From Cladosporium sp. IMV 00045 (Eukaryota; Ascomycota; Dothideomycetes; Cladosporiales; Cladosporiaceae): a DNA stretch of 64,000 bases. Location: assembly GCA_001931905.2 (NCBI GenBank), contig MSJI02000921.1:1-64000 (forward strand). The letters are read 5' to 3'. The position numbers were made by a program, and so were the translations under genes. Below are positions 55,176 to 64,000 of the stretch, in pieces. The notes under the pieces are model-generated. The model had not been told where the DNA came from, ran no database searches, and was given only the letters and a program-made list of their open reading frames with translations. The stretch's first letter is position 1. The number at the start of each line of letters is the position of its first letter.

Positions 55176-57446
55176 ATGCTCGCCCTCAGATTGTCTCGGA
55201 CTCAGATTGAGCTCCAGGCGCATAGGGTGTGGCTAAGTCGCTTCAGCATCCGAACGGCCTCGACTACATCGACACCCCAAACCACTGCCCAGAATGGCTC
55301 TTCTAGAAACTTAAGGAGAGTGCGCGCGGCATCGATGTCGAAAGTCAATACAAGGCACATGAAAAAACTCGTGGAAGGAGTGGCAGAGTCAGATCAAAGA
55401 GAAGGATTCGTTATCGCGCAGCAAAAGATCCGCGAAGCCAGCAGAAACCATGATTTCGATACGGCCATGAACAATTATCGATCTATAAGGTTGAAGAACT
55501 ACATCGCTGAGCCAGCCGTGGCCGACCTTACCAAGATGATGTCTAGGTGGGCAGGACTTCAAGTATCCCTGCCGGAAGGCGAGAAGGCCGACCGGGACAC
55601 CCGCGACAAGGTGCACGACTATGTGCTACAGCTCGAAAAGGACGTTCGCGAGAGCAATCTGACGCCATCTTCAATGGTCAGCCAAAATCTCCTGGATTAT
55701 TATACCACCGTGCAGTCGTGGGATCTTGCCAACCAGTTCTGGAAATGGCTAGAAGCCCAAGAAGACACGCGCCATGTCAGCTCCCAGGTTTACGGCCAGG
55801 CAATCCAACTTCTAGCGGCACAAGACACCAGCCTCGAGTCCATGGAGGCTCTGTATGAGAAAGGTCTGGCTAGGTTCCCTGAGAATTTCGCCCCATACCA
55901 TTTGTCGACCGGTGGTATTGTCCCCGACCGCGAGAGGATTTTCCGTAATCCATTGCCCTTGGCCCTAATGGGAAGTATCATGCAGGCGCGGGCGATGCGA
56001 GGAGACTCTCAGAATGCGTATCTTGCGCTTGACACACTACTTCGGCTTCGTCCTGTAGCTCTTGAGAAGGTCAATTTCCAGCTGTTCCTTAGAGAGAGGC
56101 CCATCTCTGAGGCGTACACCGTCTTTGCGATGGCTTGCAAAGCGGGTGTTGTCCTTCCCAAACCAGCTTACCGTCGACTCATCACCTCATTGAGGGCAAA
56201 TGCGGACCTCAACGATCCGGCGAGATATGCTTCTGCTGTAAAAGCCATGCTTTCTGCCACCTATCTTTACATTGGCGCTGGAGGCCAACTGGTCGGCAAT
56301 GCCGTTACCGAGTTGGTGATTGTGTTGACAGGCATGCTCCGCATCAAAGGTTGTCACGCCCTGGCTGAACCTCAGAAGATACAGCTTGTCGATGCTGTGC
56401 AAGAATTGGTGAACAAGGTAATCGCTATATCTGCCCGTTTTGACGCCGCTCCAACAATTGCTGCCTTCAACTCGATTCTCACCAACGTTGGAGGGCTTGC
56501 CAAGGTAGAGGAAGTCGCCACAAACACCCTGAAAGAGGCGCACGTGATTGGCCTTCAGGCGACTAAGGTGACACGGCGCTCTCTATTAGCTGCTGCCGGG
56601 TCCGCAAAGAACGCGGAGCTTGTTGCAGAAGCCTGGAAATGGCTGGTTGAGGGATGCGCCAAAGAGAACGAGTACCCCGAAGCCACCGATCTGCACATTC
56701 TCATCACAGCCTGTATTCGGTCGAACATCGGCAAGCTCGCGAGAGCTGCCATCGATGAAATGACTCACCTTGAGCCATCCCAGATCGAAAATGCAGTGGA
56801 AAGATTGGAGAAGGAGCTTGACATGCCTGCCGAGCCTGAGACGCCTGCGGACGCTGATGCGATGCTGGCCGCACTCGCTGGAATCAAGGCGGATCTCGAG
56901 GTGCTTGACGAAAGAACGAGTGACGCGCGTGGCGTGCAAGACTTCTCTTCATACACCCCTCCCATGCTGCTCTTCACCCCACCGAAAGAAGTGCAATTGC
57001 CCAAAGCAGAGATGCGCAAGCTCTACGACGGACTCACCACCGACCCGGCCGCTCCTAAAGCAGATGCCGCGGCAGGAAATGCGGCAGAAAAGGCCATCGC
57101 GGAATCCAAAAAGCCCAACCCGGATGTTTCTATTGCGACCAACGTCCCCGTCGGCCAGCTCCGCTACGAGTCCTGGAAATACATCACCTACCTGATCTCC
57201 GAGGCCGAGAGGCACGACAAGGCCTACGCCGACGCCGTGGACTCGGCTATCGCGAAGGGCGAGAAGCCACCTCAGAGGAGTTACGGTGAATTGTTCTGGG
57301 GCGACGGCAAGACCATCGGCGTTGGTCTGAGTGATCCGCCTCAACAGATTCCGGCTGACAGCGAGGAGGTCGATGTGGAGAAGGTGAGGGCGAGGGTCAT
57401 GGAGTTGAGGAAGGTTTCTGTGCCGAAGGTTCAAGCTCAAGAGTAA
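55176..57446 (+). CDS. mitochondrial helical-repeat (PPR-like) protein
   Basis: Intronless frame of 756 aa. The N-terminus (MLALRLSRTQIELQAHRVWLS) is basic and amphipathic, a mitochondrial presequence. From about residue 70 to 560 the protein is nearly all paired helices resembling degenerate PPR/TPR units (MVSQNLLDYYTTVQSWDLANQFWKWLE, QVYGQAIQLLAAQ, AYLALDTLLRL, AEAWKWLVEGCAKE, DLHILITACIRS). The last 190 residues are Pro/Ala-rich with a conserved-looking YESWKYITYLISEAERHDKAY segment and SYGELFWGDGKT. Such fungal proteins usually support expression of mitochondrial genes or assembly of a respiratory complex. I cannot name the family member with confidence. Head-to-head with coatomer zeta. 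Confidence 0.75.
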   Translation: MLALRLSRTQIELQAHRVWLSRFSIRTASTTSTPQTTAQNGSSRNLRRVRAASMSKVNTRHMKKLVEGVAESDQREGFVIAQQKIREASRNHDFDTAMNNYRSIRLKNYIAEPAVADLTKMMSRWAGLQVSLPEGEKADRDTRDKVHDYVLQLEKDVRESNLTPSSMVSQNLLDYYTTVQSWDLANQFWKWLEAQEDTRHVSSQVYGQAIQLLAAQDTSLESMEALYEKGLARFPENFAPYHLSTGGIVPDRERIFRNPLPLALMGSIMQARAMRGDSQNAYLALDTLLRLRPVALEKVNFQLFLRERPISEAYTVFAMACKAGVVLPKPAYRRLITSLRANADLNDPARYASAVKAMLSATYLYIGAGGQLVGNAVTELVIVLTGMLRIKGCHALAEPQKIQLVDAVQELVNKVIAISARFDAAPTIAAFNSILTNVGGLAKVEEVATNTLKEAHVIGLQATKVTRRSLLAAAGSAKNAELVAEAWKWLVEGCAKENEYPEATDLHILITACIRSNIGKLARAAIDEMTHLEPSQIENAVERLEKELDMPAEPETPADADAMLAALAGIKADLEVLDERTSDARGVQDFSSYTPPMLLFTPPKEVQLPKAEMRKLYDGLTTDPAAPKADAAAGNAAEKAIAESKKPNPDVSIATNVPVGQLRYESWKYITYLISEAERHDKAYADAVDSAIAKGEKPPQRSYGELFWGDGKTIGVGLSDPPQQIPADSEEVDVEKVRARVMELRKVSVPKVQAQE

Positions 57447-58305
57447 GGTGGAGCATTCTCATCTAACCTTCACTCTGCCTTTGAAAGGGTCAAGAGGCGG
57501 GATTCTTTCCAGCTCAGCGGTGCCTGTGCTGGAGCGAATTGTACATTATTGCATCGTCTTTCTCATATTACGTGTCCGGCTTGATTAGGCAGACGCGCAT
57601 TTGTAAGATACCTGTAAAACCAGCATAGCATTTATAGTAAAAATTTCAAAGTTCGCCACTGAGCGACTGTACATTTACACCGAGCCTTTGATCCTCACGC
57701 TGTCATCGCATTATGATGATTAACAGTAATATTTGAAAGTATTACGGTCTCTCAGTGGGGGACATATCAGGGGGGTAACGCTTCATCGTCGAACAGAGCG
57801 CTCGCTCGTTGGTTTTGATTATTCATTCAACTAACTTAGGTCTAATCGTACAGGGGAATTTCAGGATAGGTCCCAGGTAGGCTGCTGTGGTCGTACGGTA
57901 TGTCGCCGCAGCTCGTAATCCTCCTCCTCGACGTTGAGACGCACTCTCTTTGCACTGTCATGCATGAAGCGCATCTTTGAGACTTCGCATAATGCAATAA
58001 TACGTCATATGCCGTATTTCCTTTTCATGCAGGAGCTGGTCACGACCGCTCACCCAGCCCATCTACCGACGGGTTGGCCACTCTGTCGTTTCGTGTTCTC
58101 CGTTTGACAGGAGACGGAAGTGTATGCCAAAGATTCGTATGGGATACGACTGTCTCGCCCAGCGAGCCGTCGCTATCCAAGAACCTCGCAGGCTCCGTCG
58201 TGCCTCGGTAATGTAGAAAGAGCGGCCTTTCCCTGGATCGGCATCGTCGAGAAGCTCGAAAGTGGATGCTAACAGGAAAGCGCGAGTTTCGCAGAGAAGA
58301 ACGCC
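57447..58305. other. 3' regions of convergent genes
   Basis: 859 bp between the helical-repeat gene (+) and the amino-acid permease (-). AT-rich; a frame at 58040-58531 is a shadow of the permease. No gene called. Confidence 0.55.
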
Positions 58306-59899
58306 TCAAACAGAGCTGGAATTGTCCTCGCAGGTCCACGCAGCAGAGCCACCAGACACTCTGTAGGCATCGATGATACCCATAACCGCGCCGTAGGTTC
58401 CGGAAACTAGAAGGAAACTTCCACCAACGAGGATGAAGACGTTGCAGGCGAAGAGGAACCTCCAGAGGTTCGTGCGAATCTTGGGTTTCCAGTTGTCGTA
58501 GAGCCACATGCAGGCCATGGGAAGGAAGCACATCAGGGTACCGAAAAGCGCGCCAATCAGGGAGACGAGCTCACCGAACACGGGGATGCCGCTGGCGATG
58601 CAGTAGGAGATGACGGTAACGGAGATCGTGCATGCGAACCAGGATGTCCAGTGAACCCAGGAGTTGGAAGTGAGATGCTTGGAGTCTCTTAGGAGGCGCA
58701 CGAAGACGTATTTTGCCGTCAACTGTGTGAGGTCAGCATTTCATTCGCAGAGGTAGTGTCAAGGGAACGTTGACTTACGTGAATGTACAGAATCTCGGTC
58801 ACGAGAAGACCAGGCAGGACCAGACCGTAGCAAATCTTCTTCATAAGAACACCAGCCGATCCAAGAGCAGGCGATCCGACGTAAGAACCACAGTAGTAAT
58901 AGACGACGGTTCCGATGATGATGTAGACCACGGTGGCGAGGCCCTGGCAGAACAACACCGACCGCGTGTAATAACGCGGGTCCTTCATCTCGGATGCAAT
59001 CGAAAAGTACGCGGGCAAGCCACCGTACGCCAGCACGAGTGACGCAATCGCAGACATGGCCTCTGCGAAGGAAGGGTTGCCAACGGCCTTCCAGTCTGAC
59101 TTCCAGAAGCCTTCCTGGGGAGCGTCGGCAGGGCGATCTTGAACACCGGTGGCGATCGTGAGTGTGAAAACTGTGGCGCGGTTAGCAGCTGTTGCGGGCT
59201 CCAAAGCGTAGTTGAAATAGATGCTTACTAGAGACAAGAACACAGATTGTGCCAACCCATGCGAGAAAACTCACGCGACCCAGCGTCCGGATACTGGCGA
59301 AGATGAGCCCCGCCGCCGCAGCCACGGCAACAAATACTGCAGTGCAGGTACCGTGCGCAGACACAGCATTCAGACCGATCGAAACACCAAGCATGGCAGA
59401 TCCAGAGACGAACAGCCAGTAGAGGCAGAAAGCGATAGCCAGAAACTCACGACCCCAGCGTCCGAAGATGATTGCGCCGGTATCGTCAATTCCGTACACT
59501 TCGGGGTGATTGAGCTTGAAAGTGCCAATAACATATCCAGTCCAAGTAGTGATGGCGGCGATGACGACCAAAAGGATGAGACCAGGTGCCATGCCTAGCG
59601 TGTTGAATGCCGAAGGCACTGAGAGCACACCGAGACCGATCTGAGATTTCAATAGAAGAATAATAGCGGCGACCCAGCCTACCTGTAACTCAGTTAGAAC
59701 CTGAACCGATACCATCGATGAATATCGTATCTTTACTCACGCTGCGGTAGTTGGGGCCATCGGCGCCCACTTCACCAAAGACTGCATCCTGAACCTCACC
59801 AGTCTGAGCAGACTCCGGTGAATCATGAGGGATAGCAGGCTCGACGAAAACTTCGTGCTCCGGCTCGTGCTCGGTCAAGTCGTTGGAGTGGCGGCCCAT
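58306..59899 (-). CDS. AAAP-family amino-acid permease (MTR-like)
   Basis: Plasma-membrane proton/amino-acid symporter. Four exons: 59899-59741, 59682-59229, 59170-58779 and 58722-58306, giving 473 aa. The introns are 56-58 bp with CTAAC or GCTAAC branch points, and each splice restores family sequence (YRS|VGWVAAIILLLKSQIGLG, LVS|IFTLTIATGVQ, YIH|LTAKYVFVRLL). The N-terminal 50 residues are hydrophilic and acidic; about eleven membrane segments follow. LLLKSQIGLGVLSVP in the first helix is the family's substrate and ion region. The closest known class is the N. crassa neutral/aromatic permease MTR. The start at 59899 (MGRHSNDLTEHE) is preferred because the upstream frame has no ATG in context. 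Confidence 0.92.
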
Positions 59900-60955
59900 G
59901 ATGAACGAACAAACAACGACTCCTGCTGGCTCCTTGCGACGACTTCCTGCGATCTGAAGAATAATTGACGATACTCGCAGGCGTGCCGGCACATTAATAT
60001 CAAAGTAGAACGAGGCAAGGCACGGGTGCCAGCGGCCAGGTGGCCTTGGCGAGACTAGTTCGGTAGTGAACAGTCTCGTTACCTAAATTTTCTCGGGGAA
60101 GGGCTCATGTTGACCAAAGAGATGCACTTGGCGGACCCGGGAGCGGCGGCAAGTGTGGTCGAGCCATCCTTCTTGCACCTTAGTTTGACGATGCTTACCC
60201 TCGTCGAAAGCATCGCCAATGGAAAGAGGCATCGTAATGCACACATACATCCTGGCACATCGATGTTGCAAAAACTTGTTCTCTCTGATATATGTATAAG
60301 CCGCAACGTATAGGCATCCGGATAGCAATGCGACTTAAGCTGTCACATTAAGCTCACGCCTAGCGGCTGTGAAAAATCTTAAATAAAAATTCCGCCGATC
60401 TCGCTACGCGACCAAATTCAGGGTGACGTTGGTGCGATGTCGCTGACCGTTGGTAACATTTTGCTTGGCCATTCATTGCAGAAGGCCAGATGTATCTTTT
60501 GTGGCGTCTTCACCGTCAATCCTATTGTGAATTAATCAGAAGACGGCATGTCCTTTCGCCGTGTGGCTACCGCTGCTCGAAAAGACTGGCAAGGTTTGGT
60601 CGTCGTTGCCACTTTGGACTGCCAACATGACATCAATCATTGATCGAAGGAGGATGATCGTAGGTTGATACGTCATCAAGAAGCGACGCTCAGAGCGCCT
60701 GGACCTGACCGCCTTAACACATCATCCTTGAAAGTCAACCAGCCACCAGCACCCCAGACCGTTCTCCAAGGCTCCAAACATGTTCAGTCGCATGGACCAC
60801 TGCAGCTGGCCAACCAGTATCAGGTGATCAATCCAAAATCTCTCATACACGCAACACAGCGGGCTTTCATCAGCCAGAAGTCATCACCTGGCCTCCGCAG
60901 AAGGTCATGCTGAGTCGGGCGCAGCATGAACATCCCGTACCGGCATCTGCAGATA
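59900..60955. other. 1.06 kb intergenic region
   Basis: This lies between the permease start (-) and the transcription-factor stop (-). Short frames only. It should contain the permease promoter and the factor's 3' UTR. Confidence 0.5.
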
Positions 60956-62597
60956 TCATATGATTAGCCAGTCAGCGTCTATGGCTCTTGGCTTCTCAAT
61001 CCAGTTCTTGTGTCCCTGCAAGGTTGGCAATTCGTCCTTGCCGATGGCCATACAGTTTCTCTCCTTCCATATACTCTGCAGCAAGCCCAAAGCCCCTCTT
61101 ATTGTCCCCCACGGCTCGACCAACCACAGATCTTGGAATCTCTTCGTAACCCATCTTTGTTTCATAGGGTCGCATGTCTCAGCTCCTGCAATGAAAGCTG
61201 GCCAGGTCGTTGCGGTGAAGAGAGCGTGGTCTGGGTGGAGATATGATAGATGGTTGATCACTTCTGCTACCAGCGTTTCAAGGTCATTTGGTAGCTGCAA
61301 ATATGGGTTCAACGAGAGCGCGACTCGAGTGAGGCAAATGCAGACCGCTACACAGTGTCCGGAGGCGACGTGCGTGCGATGTGAGAGATCAGATGCCGGC
61401 GAGCGTGACTGAATGTTCTCGGCCCAGGCAACTGGATCGAAAGATCGGGCCTCTTGTCATAAGACAAGTGCTTGTTCTTGCTTTGAGCTAGGCGAGTCTT
61501 CTGTGGGGATACGATCTTGATCTCCTTGAAGTAGTTGGGCTCCATTCTGCATCAGCTGGAGGAGGCATGTTGGAAATGAGGAGCAGTGATTTCCTTCTGC
61601 ATCCTGCAACAGACACAGCCCGCCGGTTGGGAGTACATGACTTGGTTCGAGGCCACTTGGTCTCGCTAGTGTAGATCCGAGAATATCGAAGCTGCAATGA
61701 TTAGCTGACATGTCGACGCATGCTGGGAGTTTGGGATTTGTACATACATCAAACAATTTGAAATCAACCAGCTACGGAGCGGACTCATGGGTGGCTCCGT
61801 CCAGACATCAGGCCCGCAAAGTCTTTCTATGATTGTTCTCGCACCGCTGATATGGCAAGCCCAATCATCTCGTCCGGAGTCAAGCAACTCGAACTCGATG
61901 AAAAGAAGAACAACAGCCAGGGTGACATCGGTATCAATCGAAGACTTCCCTGTCAAAGCCAATTGAAGTAGATATAGTCCTCTGTGTTTAGCCACTAGGG
62001 CATCATTGTGCGCCTTCGTTTGCTGATTTGCGAATAGGTTGGCGGAACCTGGCTTCGACAAGGCCATCGTATCCAGAGGTATTGGCTGTTGATATGCATT
62101 GGACATCCGCAGCGCAGAGTTTGCAATGATGATTTCGAGCAAGACTGGAAATCCTTGCGTCAATGGAATCAGCTCGCGGAACAGGTTGCGGTGTGGTGCA
62201 TCGTAGAGGACAAGGTCTTTGCAGACATCGCTGGCGACTACGTTATAAGCATTGGACGAAAATGATAAGCTCGGCAGGTGAGTTGCCTACAGTATCTGAG
62301 ATACATCTTGATGGTATCGCTCATGTCCTGTACCAAAGGATCGTTGAGGCATTGAGGAGTTGAGACTTGGTATATCGCTTCTTTAGCTCGAGGTCGAGGC
62401 GCTTCTCCCAGGACTACACCTGCCATCTTCCCTCGACTCGCAACGCCACATTCCCATCGGAAAAGGCGTTGGTATCCCAAGCATTGTCGTCCTTTTTTGC
62501 CACATTTTAGGCAGTGAGGGAGAGTTTTGTCGCATTTCAGGCGGCTGCGACGGCAGTTATGGCATGCTTGTGCACTCTCTGTTGGTTGATCAACCAT
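60956..62597 (-). CDS. Zn2Cys6 transcription factor
   Basis: Nuclear DNA-binding regulator. The binuclear zinc cluster is complete (Cys12, 15, 22, 29, 32, 39; ACHNCRRSRLKCDKTLPHC). Exons as I read them: 62597-62291, 62237-61748, 61691-61513 and 61452-60956, about 490 aa. The introns at 62238-62290 and 61692-61747 restore fungal-specific factor motifs (KMYLRYFASDVCKDLVLYDAP, SNCLIFDILGSTLARPSG). The third, 61453-61512 (60 bp), is less certain: it is needed to remove an in-frame TGA at 61457-61459, after which the same frame continues with the conserved FDPVAWAENIQS. Without it the protein is cut at about 330 residues. The C-terminal part fits the Fungal_trans_2 helical domain. It is divergent from the FAD oxidase, which it may control. 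Confidence 0.82.
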
Positions 62598-62986
62598 GTC
62601 ATATGGCTTTCATAAGATCCGAAACATGTATGGCAACCTGGGATGTTAATTCCATGGGATTGTTTCAACCCTGTCGTTGACGAAGGCTGGCGCTCGTTTC
62701 CCCGCTTGATCCAAAGCCCAACAATCAACCTCAACCCTAACCCTAGGCTGTTGCTTTGTCATCTTGTTTCCAACCTCGGATCCTGCTATTACTCTTTGAA
62801 GTTGAGCTTATATGTGATTGCGTCGACATCAATCTTACACTTGGCATTTCAGCCGCACTTATGTCGACTACATGTACTTGTATATGATTCTGGTCCAAGA
62901 CTCGATCGCGAACTCCTTTGAGAAACCGTAACATCTCAGGTCATCTTTGCCGTAATCTTTAACAAACTACCTCCTAATCGTTCAAT
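62598..62986. promoter_or_regulatory. shared promoter, transcription factor / FAD oxidase
   Basis: 389 bp between divergent start codons. It contains AACCCTAACCCTA (two telomere-type units) near 62733-62745, a possible site for a Tbf1/Reb1-like factor. A palindromic CGG site for the neighbouring factor is not obvious. Confidence 0.4.
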
Positions 62987-64000
62987 ATGGGCTCGGTCTC
63001 CGACATGAAGCGAGGCGTAGAAGACAACGACATTCAGGCACTTCGCGAACTCCTATCCGGCAGCAGTGCAAAAGTGTTCTCTCCAACTGATTAAGGCTAC
63101 GCTGCTACCATCGAGCGCTGGTCTAAAGCTGCCGAAAAGCCAGCTGGTGTCAGCGTCGTGCCAACCACCGCCGAGGATGTCGCAGTCGCTATCAAATACG
63201 CCCACGAGAACAACATTGACGTCGCTGTCAAGGGTGGCGGCCACTCGACAGCGGGTGCCAGTAGCACAAGTGGCGGGCTCCTCATCGACTTGAGGTCCGG
63301 CATGCACGGGGTCACCGTTGACACTGAGAAGCAACAACTTCACGTCCAAGGTGGTGCGATCTGGGGCGATGTAGATGCTGCTGCATGGGAGCATAAGCTG
63401 GCTACCGTGGGTGGCACTGTCGCCGATACTGGCGTGGGCGGACTCACGCTCGGAGGTGGATATGGAGTGCTTTCGGGCGAACGCGGATTGGCGATTGACA
63501 ACATGGTGGGTGCTACGGTGGTCCTTGCCAACGGTGATATCAAGCACGCAAGCGATGCTGAGGATGCAGACCTGTTCTGGGCTTTGCGAGGCGCAGGCCA
63601 GAACTTCGGCGTGACGACTGAATTCGTTCTCCAAGCCTACCCGCAAGATGACTGCTTCATGGGAATGATGGTCTTCGCGCCAACGCCGGAGAACGTCAGC
63701 AAACTGGTGGCCGCTGTGAATGATCTCCACGGAATCACTCAAACACCCGAAGGCCCAAAGACTAGAGCTGCAGGGCGAACGATGAGCTTGATGGGTGTGT
63801 TCAAACCGCCACCAGCTGGAGGGCAGACAATGATCTTGGTACTCGTTAGCTGCAACACCGATGAGGCCACCGGACGAGAACTTTACAAAGACTTCATCGA
63901 CATTGGCCCTGTGATTAACACTCTAGGAATGGGGCCATACACCATGGTCAACAAGCAAGTGCCTGCCATCACTGGGATGCGCAGCAGCATGAAAGGCGCT
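62987..64000 (+). pseudogene. FAD-linked oxidase (BBE/PCMH type), partial, in-frame stop
   Basis: The frame opens at the ATG at 62987 (MGSVSDMKRGVEDND), reads 35 codons to KVFSPTD, meets TAA at 63092-63094, then continues in the same frame with GYAATIERWSKAAEKPAGV to the window edge. The second part is a clear FAD-binding domain: VAVKGGGHSTAGASS, with His86 the likely 8-alpha-FAD attachment, TVGGTVADTGVGGLTLGGGYG, and LFWALRGAGQNFGVTTEFV. The usual second-attachment Cys is replaced (GVLSGERG), so FAD would be held by one covalent bond. Family members resemble glucooligosaccharide oxidases and secondary-metabolite oxidases. No secretion signal is seen. No intron of workable size removes the stop (the only GT-AG pair that fits is 30 bp and deletes conserved residues). 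It is either a pseudogene or carries a base error. The 3' end lies beyond 64000. Confidence 0.75.

Noticed and set aside
62733..62745. Telomere-type CCCTAA repeat
   Set aside because: Only two units, in the middle of a promoter between normal genes; not a telomere or a convincing interstitial array.

Overview
This window comes from the nuclear genome of a filamentous ascomycete (Pezizomycotina). The evidence is many short GT-AG introns (about 46-220 bp) with CTAAC/CTGAC-like branch points, pyrimidine-rich 5' leaders, fungus-specific families (Zn2Cys6 factor, Elongator ELP3, RIT1, URC1, RHEB, fungal sugar porters) and a block at the left edge with the signature of RIP. A dothideomycete is my best guess from gene content and style, but this is inference. 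I recognise about 23 protein genes, several of which needed splicing by eye. I found no convincing tRNA, rRNA, CRISPR array, intact transposon or PKS/NRPS gene.

Left part (1-14.9 kb): a block almost free of CA and TG (1 to about 783), a small hypothetical gene, a 3.5 kb gene-poor stretch, then four genes that look metabolic and inducible: a hexose transporter, a cytochrome P450, a sulfatase and a second, quinate-permease-like transporter. Candidate CreA sites lie upstream of both transporters.

Middle (14.9-46 kb): mostly housekeeping genes in compact head-to-head or tail-to-tail pairs. They are succinyl-CoA ligase alpha / ELP3, ELP3 / RIT1 (both tRNA modification), a small low-complexity protein behind a 3.6 kb empty region, an OCRL-type inositol 5-phosphatase with a frame break in its RhoGAP domain, DCP1, a PhyH-type dioxygenase, uracil phosphoribosyltransferase, a WAPL-domain protein, RHEB, an unrecognised disordered protein whose reading frame switches, transcription elongation factor ELF1 and URC1 (uracil catabolism).

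Right part (46-64 kb): HSP60, COQ8-type kinase, a C78-family cysteine peptidase with zinc fingers, coatomer zeta, a mitochondrial helical-repeat protein, an AAAP amino-acid permease, a Zn2Cys6 transcription factor and, divergent from it, an FAD-linked oxidase that carries an in-frame stop and runs off the window.

Connections worth noting: mitochondrial function is frequent (LSC1, HSP60, COQ8, helical-repeat protein); FUR1 and URC1, both linked to uracil use, are about 11 kb apart; ELP3 and RIT1 have stop codons 22 bp apart; and the factor/oxidase pair shares a 389 bp promoter. Three places (OCRL gene, 41-42 kb gene, FAD oxidase) show reading-frame breaks that may be real lesions or base-call errors.
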